Source: Amyelois transitella (taxonomy: Eukaryota > Arthropoda > Insecta > Lepidoptera > Pyralidae). Taken from it: a stretch of DNA of 64,000 nucleotides. Within the stretch, counting starts at the first letter, position 1. Every line of letters begins with the position of its first letter. The stretch covers positions 1,195,501-1,259,500 of the forward strand of contig NC_083519.1 in the NCBI RefSeq assembly GCF_032362555.1, read 5' to 3'. Position numbers and translations under genes: made by a program. Positions 40,382-53,058 of this stretch are shown piece after piece. The notes beneath the pieces were generated by a model. That model ran no database searches, was not told the DNA's origin, and was given only the letters and a program-made list of their open reading frames with translations.

Positions 40382-43300
40382 ATGGGATTTGATAACGCGC
40401 GGATATTATTAGATAGCCCCAGTAATACATACTACACTGGTCAAACGCTTAATGGGCGTCTTATATTTTCGAGAGACAAGGTCAAAAAGTTCAGAGGTAT
40501 GTATTTTTAATTTTTACAACGGCTTTGATGAAAATATGCCCAATTTACTTCGTAGTCGTGGTATTAAAGTTTGCAGAATTTGGTCTTCATAGCTAAGCAA
40601 AACTAACATACGTACTCATCATGTCTAAACTTAGCATAGTTTCGGCGTAACAACAAGATTTAATAAAATACAAAAAGCCGACGGCCTTGGCAATAATTTG
40701 TTGAAAACTTAACCATATGTGTACCATCAACTAGGTTCAAACTCTACTAGCAAATCCGTGGCGCGCGGGAAGATCTTGACAACTAGACCTACATGATTTT
40801 TTTTTTATTGGTCCAAACGCTTTCTAAGCCTATTATTCACCTTGTCAAAAAAAAACAGCCAGATTGGTAGAATAATTGCGGAGATATTGCATTTGGTAGT
40901 ATGTGGATAACTCGATAATTAGGGTTTTTTTCTTGACAAGACTATATATCAATTTTCGAATTCTCAGAATTTTTGCGAAAATTATTACAAGTTGTTTTAT
41001 CAACTTACGATCTGAAAACAAATGAGGTTCCTAATCTGATATGTGAATTTGTTCCTTTAGAAATTGTACCTCCTTCCCCGATGTAAACTGATAAAACGAA
41101 TTAATCGGTTATACTCGATTTATATCATACGTACGTTACTTAATATTTTGATTAATACATTTAAAATTTATTTATTTTTTTACATAGTAAATTGATATAT
41201 TCAGATAATTAGTTAATCTAACGCAAGTATAATTGTTTTCTAGTTTGGTAGGTACATAACTTTGATCAATCTCACAATATTTTTATATTTTAATAAATAT
41301 TGACTTTCGTACTAGTTGTTGTCCAAAGCTTCGCCTGCGTAACTCACATCAGGCTCCATGGAATACAATATACAATAAAAAGGTTTTTACATTTGTAAGC
41401 ATTTTTGTCACTAGCTTTTATTTTTAAGGAATATAAAAAAAGGAAAGATTTGGTTAAGAAAGCTGTGATTAGAAAGAAAAAAGAGTATAAAGAGGAATTT
41501 GATAAAAGGCTATCAGAAGACTTTCAGTCAAATCTGAAAGTATTCTGGAAATCCGTAAGGTCAGCCCGAGGAAAAACTATAACCAGAGAGCTGACTAGGA
41601 TCCGATGCCAGGATGGTAGCGTTGTGAAAGGAGAAGAATGTGTGCTAAAGATATAGGAAGGAATATTTTAAAAGTTTATTTGAAAAAAAAAAGGACATAA
41701 TAACGATTTCTGCTATAGCGAAGAAAAAGAGAATGAGATGAAAGGCCAAATTGAAATTTTCGAAATTGTGGAAGCACTTAAGAGTATGAAAGCGGCCAAG
41801 GCTGCTGGGTATGATAGTGTGGGTCGAGATGCTAAAAGCAGGAAAAGGCGTAGTAGCTAGTCAGTTGTACTGCCTTTTCAATTTGTGTTGGAGAAGCGGC
41901 CGAGTACCTACTAAAAGATTGGTGTAAGGCTGTTATCGTACCACTTTACAAAGGAAAAGGGTCACAACTGGACTGCAAAAATTATCGTGGTATAAGCCTG
42001 CTTAGCGTCGTCGGCAAATTGTATGCTAAGGTATTGATTAATAGTCAGGAATGAAACTGATGATAAAATATGGGATGCTCAAGCGGGATTTCGAACGGGA
42101 ATGGGATGTACTGATTAGGTCTTTTCTTTGCGGTGCATAGCCGAAAAGTTTTTGGCCAAGAGTCAAAAAGTCTATTGCACATTCGTAGATCTGGAAAAGG
42201 CCTATGACAGAGTTGTGAGGAATGAATTGTGGTCAGCACTTTCTATGCATGGGGTGAGCAGTCTCTCAATACGAGCACTAAAATCCTTATATGAGGATTC
42301 GAGTGCTTGTTTTAGGATAAACGGAGTGCACACTGAGTGGTTAAGATTGAGAAAGACGTTAGGCAAGGATGTGTTGCGTCACCGTGGCTGTTCCACCTAT
42401 TTATGGATAGTTGTTTGACAGATTTGAAAGACTCTGAAAGTGGATTAAGGATGAATGAGTTACTCGTCAAATGTCTGCTCTATGCCGACGATCAGGTTAT
42501 ACTGGCGTCATCAGCAGAAGAGTTAGTGGAGATGGTAAACTGTATGCATGAAGCTTTAAAGGAGAAAGGAATGAAAGTGAACGTAAGTAAAACTAAAACA
42601 CTGGTTTTTGATTTGGAGAAAGAAATGACAGCATATAATATTTTGATTGGAGGAGAACAAGTTGAGCAAGTGAAAGAGTTTGTATATCTAGGATCAAAGT
42701 TTACATCAGATGGCAAGTGTGATAGTGATATTGAAAGGAGAGTGAACACGGGGAACATGGTAAATGGAGCTTTGCATGCCTTTATGAGCAGTCAGAAACT
42801 ATCCAAAAAGGCTCGACTGGGTGTGCATGGCGTGTTGGTCCCGACATTAATGTATGGGAGTGAAAGTTGGGTATGGCAAAAGAAGCACGAAAGCAGAATA
42901 AATGCAGTGGAAATGAGAGCGTTAAGGAGTATGATGGGTGTGAAATTGAGTGACCGGATAAGGAACAGCGTGATAAGGGAATGTTGTGATGTGAAAGAAG
43001 ATGTAGTTACAGGAATAGAAAAGGGTATGTTAAGATGGTTCGGTCATGTGGAGAGGATGAATTAAAGCAGGTGGACTAAGCAGATATACAAGGAGAGTGT
43101 GGAGGGAAAGGTCGGAGTGGGAAGACCTAAACGAACGTATCTTGATCAAATTAAGGACGTCCTGGTAAAGGGCCAGGTCAAAAGTACCCGAAACCGCCGA
43201 GCTTGCATGAAGAGAGTTATGAATGTGGATGAAGCGATGGAAGTATGCGGAGATCGTGGCAAATGGAAAGAGGTAGTCTATGCCTACCCCTCCGGGAAAG

Positions 43301-46300
43301 AGGCGTGATTTTATGTATGTACATATGTAGTAATAGAAATATGATGATAGTAATAGAAAATAATGTTCTGGGGGTACATTTTTAATAACAGCGGCCCAGT
43401 TTTCGCAAGCAAGTCAAGGTCGCAATGTATGCAGATGAAGTTGCTTCCCATCCACCAAGGATTTTAATAACAGTTTTGGTTTAAAATTGTTGTTTACTAC
43501 ATAAAAGACGAAATATAATAGGTGAAAAACTTGATAACTCATCTTTACATTCTGGAAAATATATTGATAAGTGGATAAGTCACTTGATAAGTCGTCGGTA
43601 CGCATATTGACATGTCGATTATTTCAAAAACTAAGAAAAATTATGCAAATTACTGTACGTTATTCGAATCATCGTAAAAAGTTTACCTTAGATAAAGTAT
43701 AAGTTATAAATGTAACAAACATATGCATTTTCCAGAGGAAGCCAAAGTTTAAAATGGCCGCCCTGTAAAATTGCTTTTTTCAACATGTCAAATTCTTCCC
43801 GCGGGGCACGGAAATATGACAGACACTTGTTGAATAGAACAACATAGCATTAATAACATATAAGAATATCTAGAATTCTAGTTATGTTAGGCACCACCCA
43901 TAAATACATTTTCACATGTTCATTCCCTTTGAAATGCAATGATATACATTAAGTATCAAATACATAAATCCTTATGGCAATAATGTAAACATGGAAAACA
44001 TTTAGTCTTCCTACCTCTCTGGGAAAGAAGCATGATTCTAAATGCATATAAGTCTATAAATAAGAACAATACTAAAAGTATTAAATTTGGTTCTCTAATA
44101 CCTCATTCAGGAGGTGTCTTTAATTAGTCCACTAAAAATATCACATACCTACATACATACAGGTACATAATGTTTGTATAACTTGAAAGACTGAAAAGCT
44201 GTATCCAGCTGTATGACTCAAGGTTGCTAGTCCATCACCACCAAGCATCCCAAGTTTATAACATCACATAAATGATACATCACAAACTGTGAAAAGAACA
44301 CAAATAATTTTATAACAACTTGTTATACATATAGTCATGTTTATATCCCCCGCGGGTTAGAAAGAGCCAATAATCTTGAAAAGACTGATATGATATGCCA
44401 TGTAATGTCAAACAATGGCAGGTTGCTAGCCCATCACCTAAAAGAAGAATCATAAGTTTAAAAACCTATCACTTAGTCACCTTTATGCATGGAAAAGAGA
44501 TGGAGTGGTTCTTTTCTTTCTTCTGTTCATGCAGGGAACCACACAACATGAATTAACCTTGTTTCAATGTTGTCAGGTATCTATGTATGTATGCGGGGAT
44601 ACTGCAAAGTGCACTGGTCAAAAATGGAACAGAACCCAAACTCACGAACTGACGGCGACCGGTACAGAGCCATCAACCATGACTCCTATGAGGAATACTT
44701 GAACCATAAGATATATCTGGCCGGCAGTTCTTCAGGTGATTTTTGGTTTATATATTTATTCATCATCATGCTGGCGTACAGGTTCCGTCCTGCAGCCTAG
44801 GACTGAAGACCGCAAACTAGGAATAAAATAGAATACCTGACTTACCCACAAATACATAACAACTTACACAAGATCTATGGTCAAAAGCATACCCTGGGCT
44901 CATCTCCACAGAGGTGAGGATGCAATCGAGCCTGAAGCCAGGAGAATGAAGAAGATTCATTATTGACGTTAGGTCTAATATATATTTATTTTTTCTCATT
45001 CATATTCATTCATATCTACTTAATTTTCCCAGGGGATCACCAGCTGCCTGCAGGTCAACATGACCTTCCATTCAGCATCAAAATCCCGGACAACTGTCCT
45101 ACAGCCTTCGAAGGGGAACACGGTTACATCAGATATGAACTGAAAGTTGTTGTGGACAAAGCTTTCAAGACTGATCAAGAATTGATGATGTCTGTGAGAG
45201 TGATAGCTCCGTTGGATTTGAATTTGGTGCCAAATGCTAGAGTAAGTTTACATCTACATCCCTTGCGGGGTAGACAGAGCCCAAAGTCTCGAAAAGATTG
45301 AAAGGCCACATTCAGCTTGTGGTGTTTTAGGTAAAATGTCGCAGGGAAGAGAGATGAGACATAATTTAAAGATTATTCTATATAATTACAACCTTTAAAG
45401 GACTAGCGGACTAGCTTTATAATATTTAAGAGGGGGTTTAGCTATAGACACGAGATCCAGCAAGAAACCGCCAAAGGATAGCGAGCTACTTAACTTGTTG
45501 AGCGCTGAAGTAGACCAAAGGCGAAAGGCCGGGGCGCGCGCGCGCTTACATAGGGCTCCCGGGCTGTGAAGAGGGCGCAGGGGAGACTGCAGTGGCACAT
45601 TTTGCGGGCCAACAGAGCCAACAGACTAGAAAAGACTGAAAAGCCACGTTCAGCTTTTTTTTTTTAAAGTTGTACATCTTACACTAGCTTTGCCCGCGAC
45701 TTCGACCGCGTGGAATAGTTATTTTGGGCACTATTGAACCCTCACAGATGAATAATTTTCCCCGTTTTTTTTCACATTTTCCATTATTTCTTTGCTCCTT
45801 ATAGTGGCAGCGTGATGTAACATAGCCTTAAGCCTTCCTCGAAAAAAAGGTCTATTCAACGCAAAAAGAATTTTTCAATTCGAACCAGTAGTTACTGAGA
45901 TTAGCGCGTCCAAACAAACAAATAAACAAACTATTCAGCTTTTTACTATTAATATAGATTACAAACATAAATATCGTCACGTCTATAACCCTTGCGTGAC
46001 AGACATTGTTTAACATTACCCACCTAACTGGTAAATTTCTATCAATTGTTTCAGGAGCCAATCGAAATGAAACTGGTAGACTCTTATTGCTGTTGGTGTG
46101 TCAGCGCTGGTTCTTCGGAGACCACAGTGAGGCTACCCACTACGGGGTACAGCAGCGGGCAGGTCATGCCGGTACAAGTCTGTTGTATCAACAGGAGCAC
46201 CGAGGAAATAGATCTCAAAGTCACGATCAAAAAGGTTAGAACGTTTAGTGTTGTGCAAACTACAAGCCGTGTGGTTTCCGGCAGAATAGAATAGAATAGA

Positions 46301-49300
46301 TTTATTTTTAAAATTGGATACAAGGTATCACTTATTGACGTCACATCACTTAAATCTAATTATAACTACTATCGATTCCAAAGCGCATGTGTAGAAGAAG
46401 CGGCGGAACAAACTGCTCTGCAGCATTTTCATCGGACGTCAATATTCACTCAAGAATAGTACCACAACATGATATCGTAAAATGCGAGTAAGGGTTATAG
46501 GACTTGTGATTCTTCTTGTAGGCGATGGGTTAGCAACCTGTCACTATTTGAATGTCAATTCCATCATAAAGCCGTACAGCGGAACGTGGCCTTTCAGACT
46601 TTTTAAGACTGTTGGATATGTCTACCCCGCAAGGGTTATAGACGTGATTATAAGATCTTAAAATTTCACATATATATAATGAAAATTCTGTAGAAGTTCA
46701 TAAGGTACTTTACATTCTGGTAAAAACTATAGCACCCGTGGGCTTGCGAAAAACTTTTTTCCTTTTGTAGGTGGGGCTAAACTCGTCGCTTTTTGTTAGT
46801 GGCACTAAAATTGACGCTTTTTTGTAACATACATACATACATACAATCACGTCTATATCCCTTGCGGGGTAGACAGAGCCTACAGTCTTGTAAAGACTGA
46901 TAGGCCACGTTCAGCTATTTGGATTTAAGATAGGATTGAGATTCAAATAGTGACAGGTTGCTAGCCCATCGCCTAAAAGAAGAATCCCAAGTTTATAAGC
47001 CTACCCCTTAGTCGGCTTTTACGACATCCATGGGAAAGAGATGGAGTGGTCCTATTCTTTTTTGTATTGGTGCCGGGAACCACACGGTTTTTTTTTAACT
47101 AGCGCAAAATTTGTCGCTTCTTGTAAGTGGCGCTAAATTCGGCGCTTTTTGTAGATGACGCTGAATTGGCGCAGTCGAACCTACTGGTGAAAACTATAAC
47201 TATAATACTTATTACAGGAGATAACGTACCACGCCCGCAACGTGCCGGGCACGAAGCGCGTGCGCTGCACGCTGCTGGAGGACAAGCGGGGCCCTGTCCC
47301 GCCGCACGTGACGCGGACGTGGACCGTCGACATCGCAGTGCCCGAAGCTGACGTGCTCAATATGAGGAACTGCTCATTTATAGACGTCGATTATGAGCTG
47401 AAGGTAGTTTTTGCTATTAAACATGAAATTAGAGAGTTAAACATGAACCGTGTGGTTCCCGGCACCAATATTTATTTATTTATTTATTTAGGTACACCAA
47501 CAAGTTACATGAAATAAATTTAGGAGTAACATTCAATTTATGTGCTAGGATGCAACCCAATTACAGGTGAACACAACTTTCAAGCAAACAGGCGAGTGTT
47601 ATTTATTATTATTATTACAACAATATATTAAGATCAGGTAACTGTTACTATTAAAATTATAGTCTAGAGAATAAATATAAGAATAATAGAATAGGCCGTT
47701 CGCGCAATTTACGGCTTAGGACCAAGAGACTCGTTAAGACAACTCTTTAAGAAAATAAACATACCTACAGTAGCGTCCCAGTACATTTTTGATCTTATAA
47801 TGTATGTTAGGAAAAATACCTCTTTTTTTCAAAAAGTTAGTGCCACAACTGATAGAAATTTACGTAATAAACATAAATTAGTCATGCCGTTTCATAGGCT
47901 TAGCAAAGTCAGTAAATCATTTATGGGGAACTGTATACGATTTTATAATAGGTTGCCGGAGTCTGTTCTTGATATGCCCAACCGAAAATTCAAAGAGTAT
48001 GTAAAGAAAGTACTTTGTGGGAAGGCTTATTATAGGACTGATGATTACCTTAATGATAAAAACATCTGGCTCGAGCTTGGCACAGGAACCTCGTAATTAA
48101 TTGTAGTTTAATTTGAACTTAAATCAAAATTTCAGTACACTCTGTACATAAATCTTTTTAAAATTGGCAATTCATAATATATATATATATATATATATTT
48201 TTCTTTTTTCAATATTAAATCTTATAAATATATAAATCTCCCGTGAACAATGTATTCTCCCGTCCACATTCTATTCTAAGTATAATTTAATATTGTGAAG
48301 TTGACGTTGTTGATGAAAATGCTGCAGTGCAGTTTGTTACCGCTTCTTCTGCACTGACGCCTTGGAAGCGGCAGTAAACTTAGTTTTTAAGTAATTTATT
48401 TGACGTCAACCAAGTTGTTAAACCATACGACAATTATTAAGCGATATAATAATATCCTATAATAATGAATAAAAATTTTGAATTTTGAATACATTTCAGA
48501 AATTAATTAACAGTTATTATTTAATATATGAATTTTTACCTTATATTTGTGAAATACAATATAAAAAAGAGTAGGACCAATCCATCTCTTTCCCATGGAT
48601 GTCGTAAAAGGCGACTAAGGAATAAGCTTTAAAAATTGAAATTCTTCTTATAGACTACTAACTGTGCCCGCAACTTCATCCGCGTAGAATAGTTATTTTG
48701 GGCATCATTGAAGCCCTCAAGGATTAATAATTTTCCCCGTTTTTTTCACATTTTTTTGCTCCTTATAGTTGCAGCGTGATGTTATATAGCCTAAAGCCTT
48801 CCTCGCTAAATGGTCTATTCAACGCAAAAGAATTTTTCAATTCGAACCAGTATTTCCTGAAATTAGCGCGTTCAAACAAACAAACTCTTCAGCTTTATAA
48901 TATTAGTATAGATGGGCTAGCAACCTGTCATTATTTGAATCTCAATTCTATCATTTAAGCCTAACAGCTGAACATGACCTATTAGTCTTTTCAAGACTGT
49001 TTGCTTTGTCCACCCCGCAAGGGATATAGACGTGATTACATATGAATGAAATGAAGTTTTTTTGTTTGTAATCTCTTCACGCGTTAGTCAGGTCAGTACT
49101 TACTGATAAAATGCGGATGCATGGTCGATTAGTAAAGTTGGCGTTTCGGTATGTCCAGAGAAGACGGGGAGTTTGTATTTGTTGGTATATATACCTACAT
49201 ATATATCTGCTTAAAACTTTCACTTAAAATATTAAATCCCTACATTAAAAAAAATGCTTTTTAATTTAAAAAAAATTGTTTACAGGATGTAAATGTAGAG

Positions 49301-50940
49301 GTGCGCTAAAAGCTAATATAATATGTATACTTATTGTCAGGTTGGCTGGAAGAGATCCCACTTAGGGATAAGCCCGCCTTTGTACTGTACTACTGTCTTA
49401 TATTTATAATGTACTCCTTTAGTGAACAATAAAGCATTAACTAACGTACTAACTTATTTTCCCAGATCACCGTATCTCCCAACGGTTGCCACGATGACAG
49501 CGACGACAGTTGCCCCCTGATCTTCGGCACCATCCCACTGGGCTCCGCACAGCCCACACAATACCCACCAGCACCCACAGCCCAGGCTTACCCACCAGCG
49601 ATCACCCACCAACCGTACCCAGCACACCATACTTACCAGCCGAATCAGCCATTTCCTACTCCGAACCCTGGTCTAAGTTCTTACCCAGTTAATCCACCTG
49701 TTGCCCCAGCTTCTCCTTACCCACCCAACCCTGTTGCGCATCCACCTTACCCCTACCACGTGGCGATTTCCCCTTACCCCCCAATTCCACCTCAATCAAC
49801 TGCCTTACAAACTGCACCAAATCCTGGACCGTACCCTCAACCTCCGTATCCCACTGGACCCCAGACCTCAGAAACCCCTCCGTACCCCATCTCACCTCCA
49901 GGAAACCCTCAGTACCCTATCACGCCCCCTGGGAATCCTCAATATCCAGCATCCCCATATCCAACTTACCCAATCGGAGGTGGTCTGAAGACTGGGACGT
50001 TGGGCTTTGTGCATGGTGATGATAAAATGGCAGTCAGCATACCGCTTTTACCACCCGGTTCAGTTCCGATGCCCCAGGTAAGTTGTCAAATACCCTTATC
50101 AAAAACAAATAAAGGTTCTATTCTATTCGATGGATCTATTATTGATGAATAGCCATTAAAAACATATAAAGTACAATACATGGTAACTAGAACAATGATA
50201 TTGTACCAAGACTGACGCAACTACGCGTAGAAAACATACATACATAAAATCACGCCTCTTTCTCGGAGGGGTAGGCAGAGACTACCTCTTTCCACTTGCC
50301 ACGATCTCTGCATACTTCCTTCGCTTCATCCACATTCATAACTCTCTTCATGCAAGCTCGGCGGTTTCGCATTTAATACATTATTAAGATATTATTGCTA
50401 TTATAAAAAATATGGTCGAATACAGAACCTCCTCCTTTTTCGAAGTCGGTTAAAAAGTGAAAAAACATTGATTGATTGATTTCAAATTTAATATATATAC
50501 TTTATCATACATACCTACATATCATCCCGTCTATATCCCTTGCGGGGTAGACAGCCAACAACCAGAGCCATACTTTATCAACACTGTATTTTTTATTTCA
50601 GCCCGACATTTCGGCGAACCCGTATGCGGCTAGCGCTCCAGAACCTTCAACGCCTGATGACGTCACAAGTTAGTATATAATCTTCATATTCCACCAATGA
50701 GTTGAGCGCTTCATGACTTGTTTTAAACTGACTTATCCTGCGTAAATCGTAATATTCTATTTTCTATAGTTAAAACAAAGTCGATAATTAAAATGTTGTA
50801 AATTCTCATTTTCGCTTAAGCGATAAATAAACCTTCCTCATTGGTTAATATCGTTCACAGAGCCGCTAATGGAGGGCGGTATCGACCAATCACATTCGCC
50901 GCCTTACAACCCATCATTCGCCAATCAGAAGACTGATTGA
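40382..50940 (+). CDS. Arrestin-domain-containing protein (ARRDC/alpha-arrestin type), 8 exons, complete
   Basis: Exons 40382-40496, 44577-44735, 45033-45241, 46055-46234, 47218-47403, 49466-50077, 50602-50668, 50861-50940 join in frame to 535 residues ending in TGA. The N-terminal arrestin fold begins DNARILLDSPSNTYYTGQTL and includes FEGEHGYIRYELKVVVDKAF. The C-terminal arrestin fold runs from EPIEMKLVDSYC through SFIDVDYELK and PLIFGTIPLG. Alpha-arrestins act as adaptors that link membrane cargo to ubiquitin ligases and endosomal sorting. Exon 6 (204 codons) ends the fold and adds a Pro/Tyr-rich tail with two PPGNPQYP copies. I do not see a canonical PPxY motif; SPPY and TPPY occur. Kozak context is CAAAATGG. 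Introns carry S1, LINE and Helitron-like inserts. Confidence 0.92.
40500..41400. other. Arrestin-gene intron 1, nothing assignable
   Basis: AT-rich intron without exon-like frames. A family C Helitron-like word (AAAGCTTCGCCTGCGTAAC) at 41325 lies just before the truncated LINE. Confidence 0.35.
41405..43325 (+). pseudogene. 5'-truncated, frameshifted RTE LINE copy in arrestin-gene intron 1
   Basis: Homologous to residues ~407-1036 of the LINE at 34448-37558, in the opposite orientation. The reading frame is broken near 41656 (stop in place of a Trp codon), 41700, 41900, 42120, 42360 and 43065, with open blocks at 41417-41656, 42128-42330, 42355-43065 and 43099-43308. YADD is still legible near 42482. 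It ends GAAAGAGGCGTGATTTTATG plus a short ATGT tail. Sense to the arrestin-gene transcript. Confidence 0.9.
43330..44150. other. Arrestin-gene intron 1, nothing assignable
   Basis: AT-rich. A short LINE-tail-like word (CTACCTCTCTGGGAAAGAAG, 44010) is the only recognisable piece. Confidence 0.35.
44155..44550 (-). mobile_element. S1 copies, strongly diverged, in arrestin-gene intron 1
   Basis: Fragment at 44155-44290 (CATACCTACATACATACAGG, GTTGCTAGTCCATCACC) and a longer one at 44325-44545 (CATATAGTCATGTTTATATC to TCATGCAGGGAACCACAC). The second ends 30 bp before exon 2. Confidence 0.65.
45250..45680 (-). mobile_element. S1 fragments around a GC-rich block
   Basis: 45250-45325 (CTACATCCCTTGCGGGGTAG, AGTCTCGAAAAGATTGAAAG) directly follows exon 3. 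45605-45660 carries CAACAGAGCCAACAGACTAG and CCACGTTCAGC. The block between (45420-45600) is GC-rich but has no recognised homology. Confidence 0.6.
45683..45958 (+). mobile_element. Helitron-like element (family B) in arrestin-gene intron 3
   Basis: CACTAGCTTTGCCCGCGACT to CAAACTATTCAGCTTTTTAC. Confidence 0.65.
46262..46660 (+). mobile_element. S1 element interrupted by a reversed jockey-like 3' fragment
   Basis: S1 head CCGTGTGGTTTCCGGCA at 46268, then 46283-46445 reversed jockey-like 3' end (GATACAAGGTATCACTTATT, GAAGAAGCGGCGGAACAAAC). The S1 body resumes at 46446 (AAGAATAGTACCACAACATG) to AAGGGTTATAGACGTGATTA. Confidence 0.75.
46760..47180. repeat. ~28-bp minisatellite split by an S1 insertion
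   Basis: Units of the form GGCGCTAAATTCGTCGCTTT-TTGTAAGT occur twice before (46764-46825) and about three times after (47098-47178) the S1 element, with 70-90% similarity by eye. Confidence 0.7.
46828..47088 (-). mobile_element. S1 element, complete
   Basis: CATACATACATACATACAAT to GTGCCGGGAACCACACGG. Sits inside the minisatellite. Confidence 0.9.
47449..48490 (+). mobile_element. Jockey-like LINE 3' portion in arrestin-gene intron 5
   Basis: A short S1 head (47449-47470) precedes it. 47800-48096 keeps an open frame reading RNKHKLVMPFHRLSKVSKSF, MGNCIRFYNRLPESVLDMPN and RKFKEYVKKVLCGKAYYRTD, the C-terminal end common to insect LINE reverse transcriptases. It is followed by a 3' UTR (48290-48490) ending TGAATAAAAATTTTGAATTT. 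That UTR is the parent of the fragments at 11354, 23205 and 61063. Confidence 0.75.
48560..49045 (+). mobile_element. S1 element interrupted by a Helitron-like element
   Basis: Head at 48565-48654 (AGAGTAGGACCAATCCATCT), tail at 48912-49045 (GATGGGCTAGCAACCTGTCA to AGGGATATAGACGTGATTAC). Confidence 0.75.
48655..48911 (+). mobile_element. Helitron-like element (family B) inserted in an S1 copy
   Basis: CTACTAACTGTGCCCGCAAC to TCTTCAGCTTTATAATATTA. S1 sequence is found on both sides (48560-48654 head, 48912-49045 tail) and becomes continuous when this block is removed. Confidence 0.7.
49335..49445 (+). mobile_element. Retroelement 3'-end repeat before arrestin-gene exon 6
   Basis: CAGGTTGGCTGGAAGAGATC, GGATAAGCCCGCCTTTGTAC, ACAATAAAGCATTAACT. 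It ends 20 bp before the exon 6 acceptor. Confidence 0.65.
50235..50372 (-). mobile_element. RTE LINE 3'-end fragment in arrestin-gene intron 6
   Basis: CATACATACATAAAATCACG, CTCGGAGGGGTAGGCAGAGA, and so on to ATGCAAGCTCGGCGGTTTCG. Close to the full-length copy. Confidence 0.88.
50515..50575 (-). mobile_element. Short S1 tail fragment
   Basis: CTATATCCCTTGCGGGGTAG and CCAACAACCAGAGCC, 25 bp before arrestin-gene exon 7. Confidence 0.65.
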
Positions 50941-53058
50941 ATGGATTACAAGAAACTTTAAAATAGTGGCGATTGCATCACGATGCGCCTTACTAAAGCT
51001 AGCGGCAATATTTTTACAGTTACAACCATGGAAATTGGAAATAAAAGAACCTGCTCCCGTAGCATAGCAAGCGAAACGCTGTTTTTATCGCGCCAAAAAC
51101 TAATCGTTTCGCTTTAAAACGAAACAGCGATAGTTTTTTGCGCGATAAAAACGGCGACGCGCGTTCCACACGGGGACTGAAAAACCAACGTAAAACAAAA
51201 AAAATACGTCGAGTCATTTTTTTTCTCTTATCTCTTTTTAATTAATTTATCTCTCTTTGTAGTTATACCATTTATAAATTTCAAGGTCATTGTTCTCAAA
51301 TTAAACTTGATTATGCGACTGTTTTTTCCACCTTGGTTATACTTCCTTGGTTGCAAAACTATTTGCTTTTTAACCGCTGTATCACAGATATTTAAGACAA
51401 ATACTTTAAACATAAACATTTTTTTATATTGTCGTTGCCAAATACATTTTATTCCGTGAATGAGAAAATTTGTATGAAAAATAAAAGTAGTTAAGTCTTC
51501 CAGTTTTCAAGCCTATGGGATCTTTTCATACCGTAGGTTATATTATCTATTTATAAGTAAATACTTACATCACAAAAGTGCCATAATTTTTTTAAAACAA
51601 GTAATTTAAATATGGTATATGTTAAACAATGATGAAAATTTATATAAAATGTTTGTAATCATTACTATTTTAAATACAATATTTACTTTTATACTGAATA
51701 TCTACCTCTAAAGAGTACCATTTACAATAGGTCATAAATAATATATTTTGCTAAAAAAAATAAATATGCAGACGTTTCATGAAAGTCTTTGATAATTCGA
51801 CACCTTAATTTACGATTATGCATTTCTAAGACATAATAAATTAGTTTTTAAGTGAAATTATAATATTTTTACGTGTGAAATTTTCTCATTGATGTCTAAA
51901 CTTCTTAAATAGAAAGCGCACTGTGGTTATCACGGACGAAAAATGTTACACATATGCGACTATTTAAGCAGTTTATAATTATTGAGGATCTTATTTTTTT
52001 TATGTATGTTGCTAAGAATAAGCTTATGCAATTTTTTTTTAAATTTTTATTTAGTCATCCAGCTGAGCTGGTGCATTTATAAAGTACTTTTTAGTAATTA
52101 AGACATGCATATTCAATTATTATTTAAAATTTGCTAACACTACTCTATAAACAATAAGAGCATATGTACTTATCATCATATACCTTCTACAGCTGTCCCA
52201 ATAGCAATAAAGTACTTAATTTTTTTTTATCCCGAAGCCAAACTCACTTTGAAAAAACACAAAGGATATTTCCATCTCTTTTTCATTGGCTTAATCATAA
52301 AGAGATGGAAAGATAACAGCCGACCAAATGCGAGCCGGAATCTCACTAGATCACACCTTAGGAGTTAGTGCGGGTTTTACTCGATCAAACGCGTCGAGCA
52401 AGTAAACGCGATTGCCCACTTCTGGGCTTATGCATCTCCAATCTTTCCTAGCTTTATCAAAGGGTTTTCTGGTCCAAGTTTACTCATACTTTATGAAGAA
52501 TTAATAAAAGAATAGACATACCTATATATTAAATGTCTTCTCAACTTTGTGATAAATCTACTACTCGTATTGTGGCTACTTTTTCGATTAATTTATCGTA
52601 CATGTCTATAGCGTATTAAGTCTAATGCACATTCATTTTTATGATTTAAACTTTGTTTAAGATTAATACTGGACTGTTGATACATTTTATTCTATAGTTT
52701 TAAGGCTGTTATTACATGTACTTCTACCAGTAGAATAAATATGATGGTGCTTTGTCTGTCTGTGATCAAAATGAGTTTTGAATTAAATTACTCGTTAAAA
52801 TAACGCAACTTATTGAAATAGAATCTCTTAAGTACATATTTTAAGAAGAAACTTGTTTTTTTATGGAATTATATTTGACGACTTATTTTTGTAAGACGAA
52901 TTTTAGACTAGTTTTGTTTTTAATAAGAAGAGCAATGTTTTTTATTCTTACGATGAAGATATGCAGAATACAGAATTACGTTATTCATAATAAATGTTTA
53001 TTACTTCAAAAGTTGTTTTATTCAAAACCTATACGCAGGCGGATACCGTGTATATTTT
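50941..53058 (+). other. Probable 3' UTR and intergenic DNA after the arrestin-domain gene
   Basis: No exon-like reading frame is visible. AATAAA at 51040-51045, about 100 bp after the stop codon, is the first polyadenylation candidate; others occur near 51482, 52206 and 52735, so the true 3' end is undetermined. The segment 51070-51160 contains a short inverted pair of GC-rich words (GCGAAACG... and ...CGTTTCGC with GCGCGATAAAAACGGCG), probably a repeat remnant. A similar GCGCGATA...AACGGCG word lies at 6433-6450. Confidence 0.4.
51040..51045 (+). terminator. Candidate polyadenylation signal, arrestin-domain gene
   Basis: AATAAA, the first after the stop codon at 50938-50940. Other AATAAA sites downstream could serve instead. 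Confidence 0.35.

Noticed and set aside
49689..49988. Overlapping frames in other phases within the proline-rich exon
   Set aside because: Shadows of the CCX-rich arrestin-gene exon 6; only the frame consistent with the flanking exons is kept.
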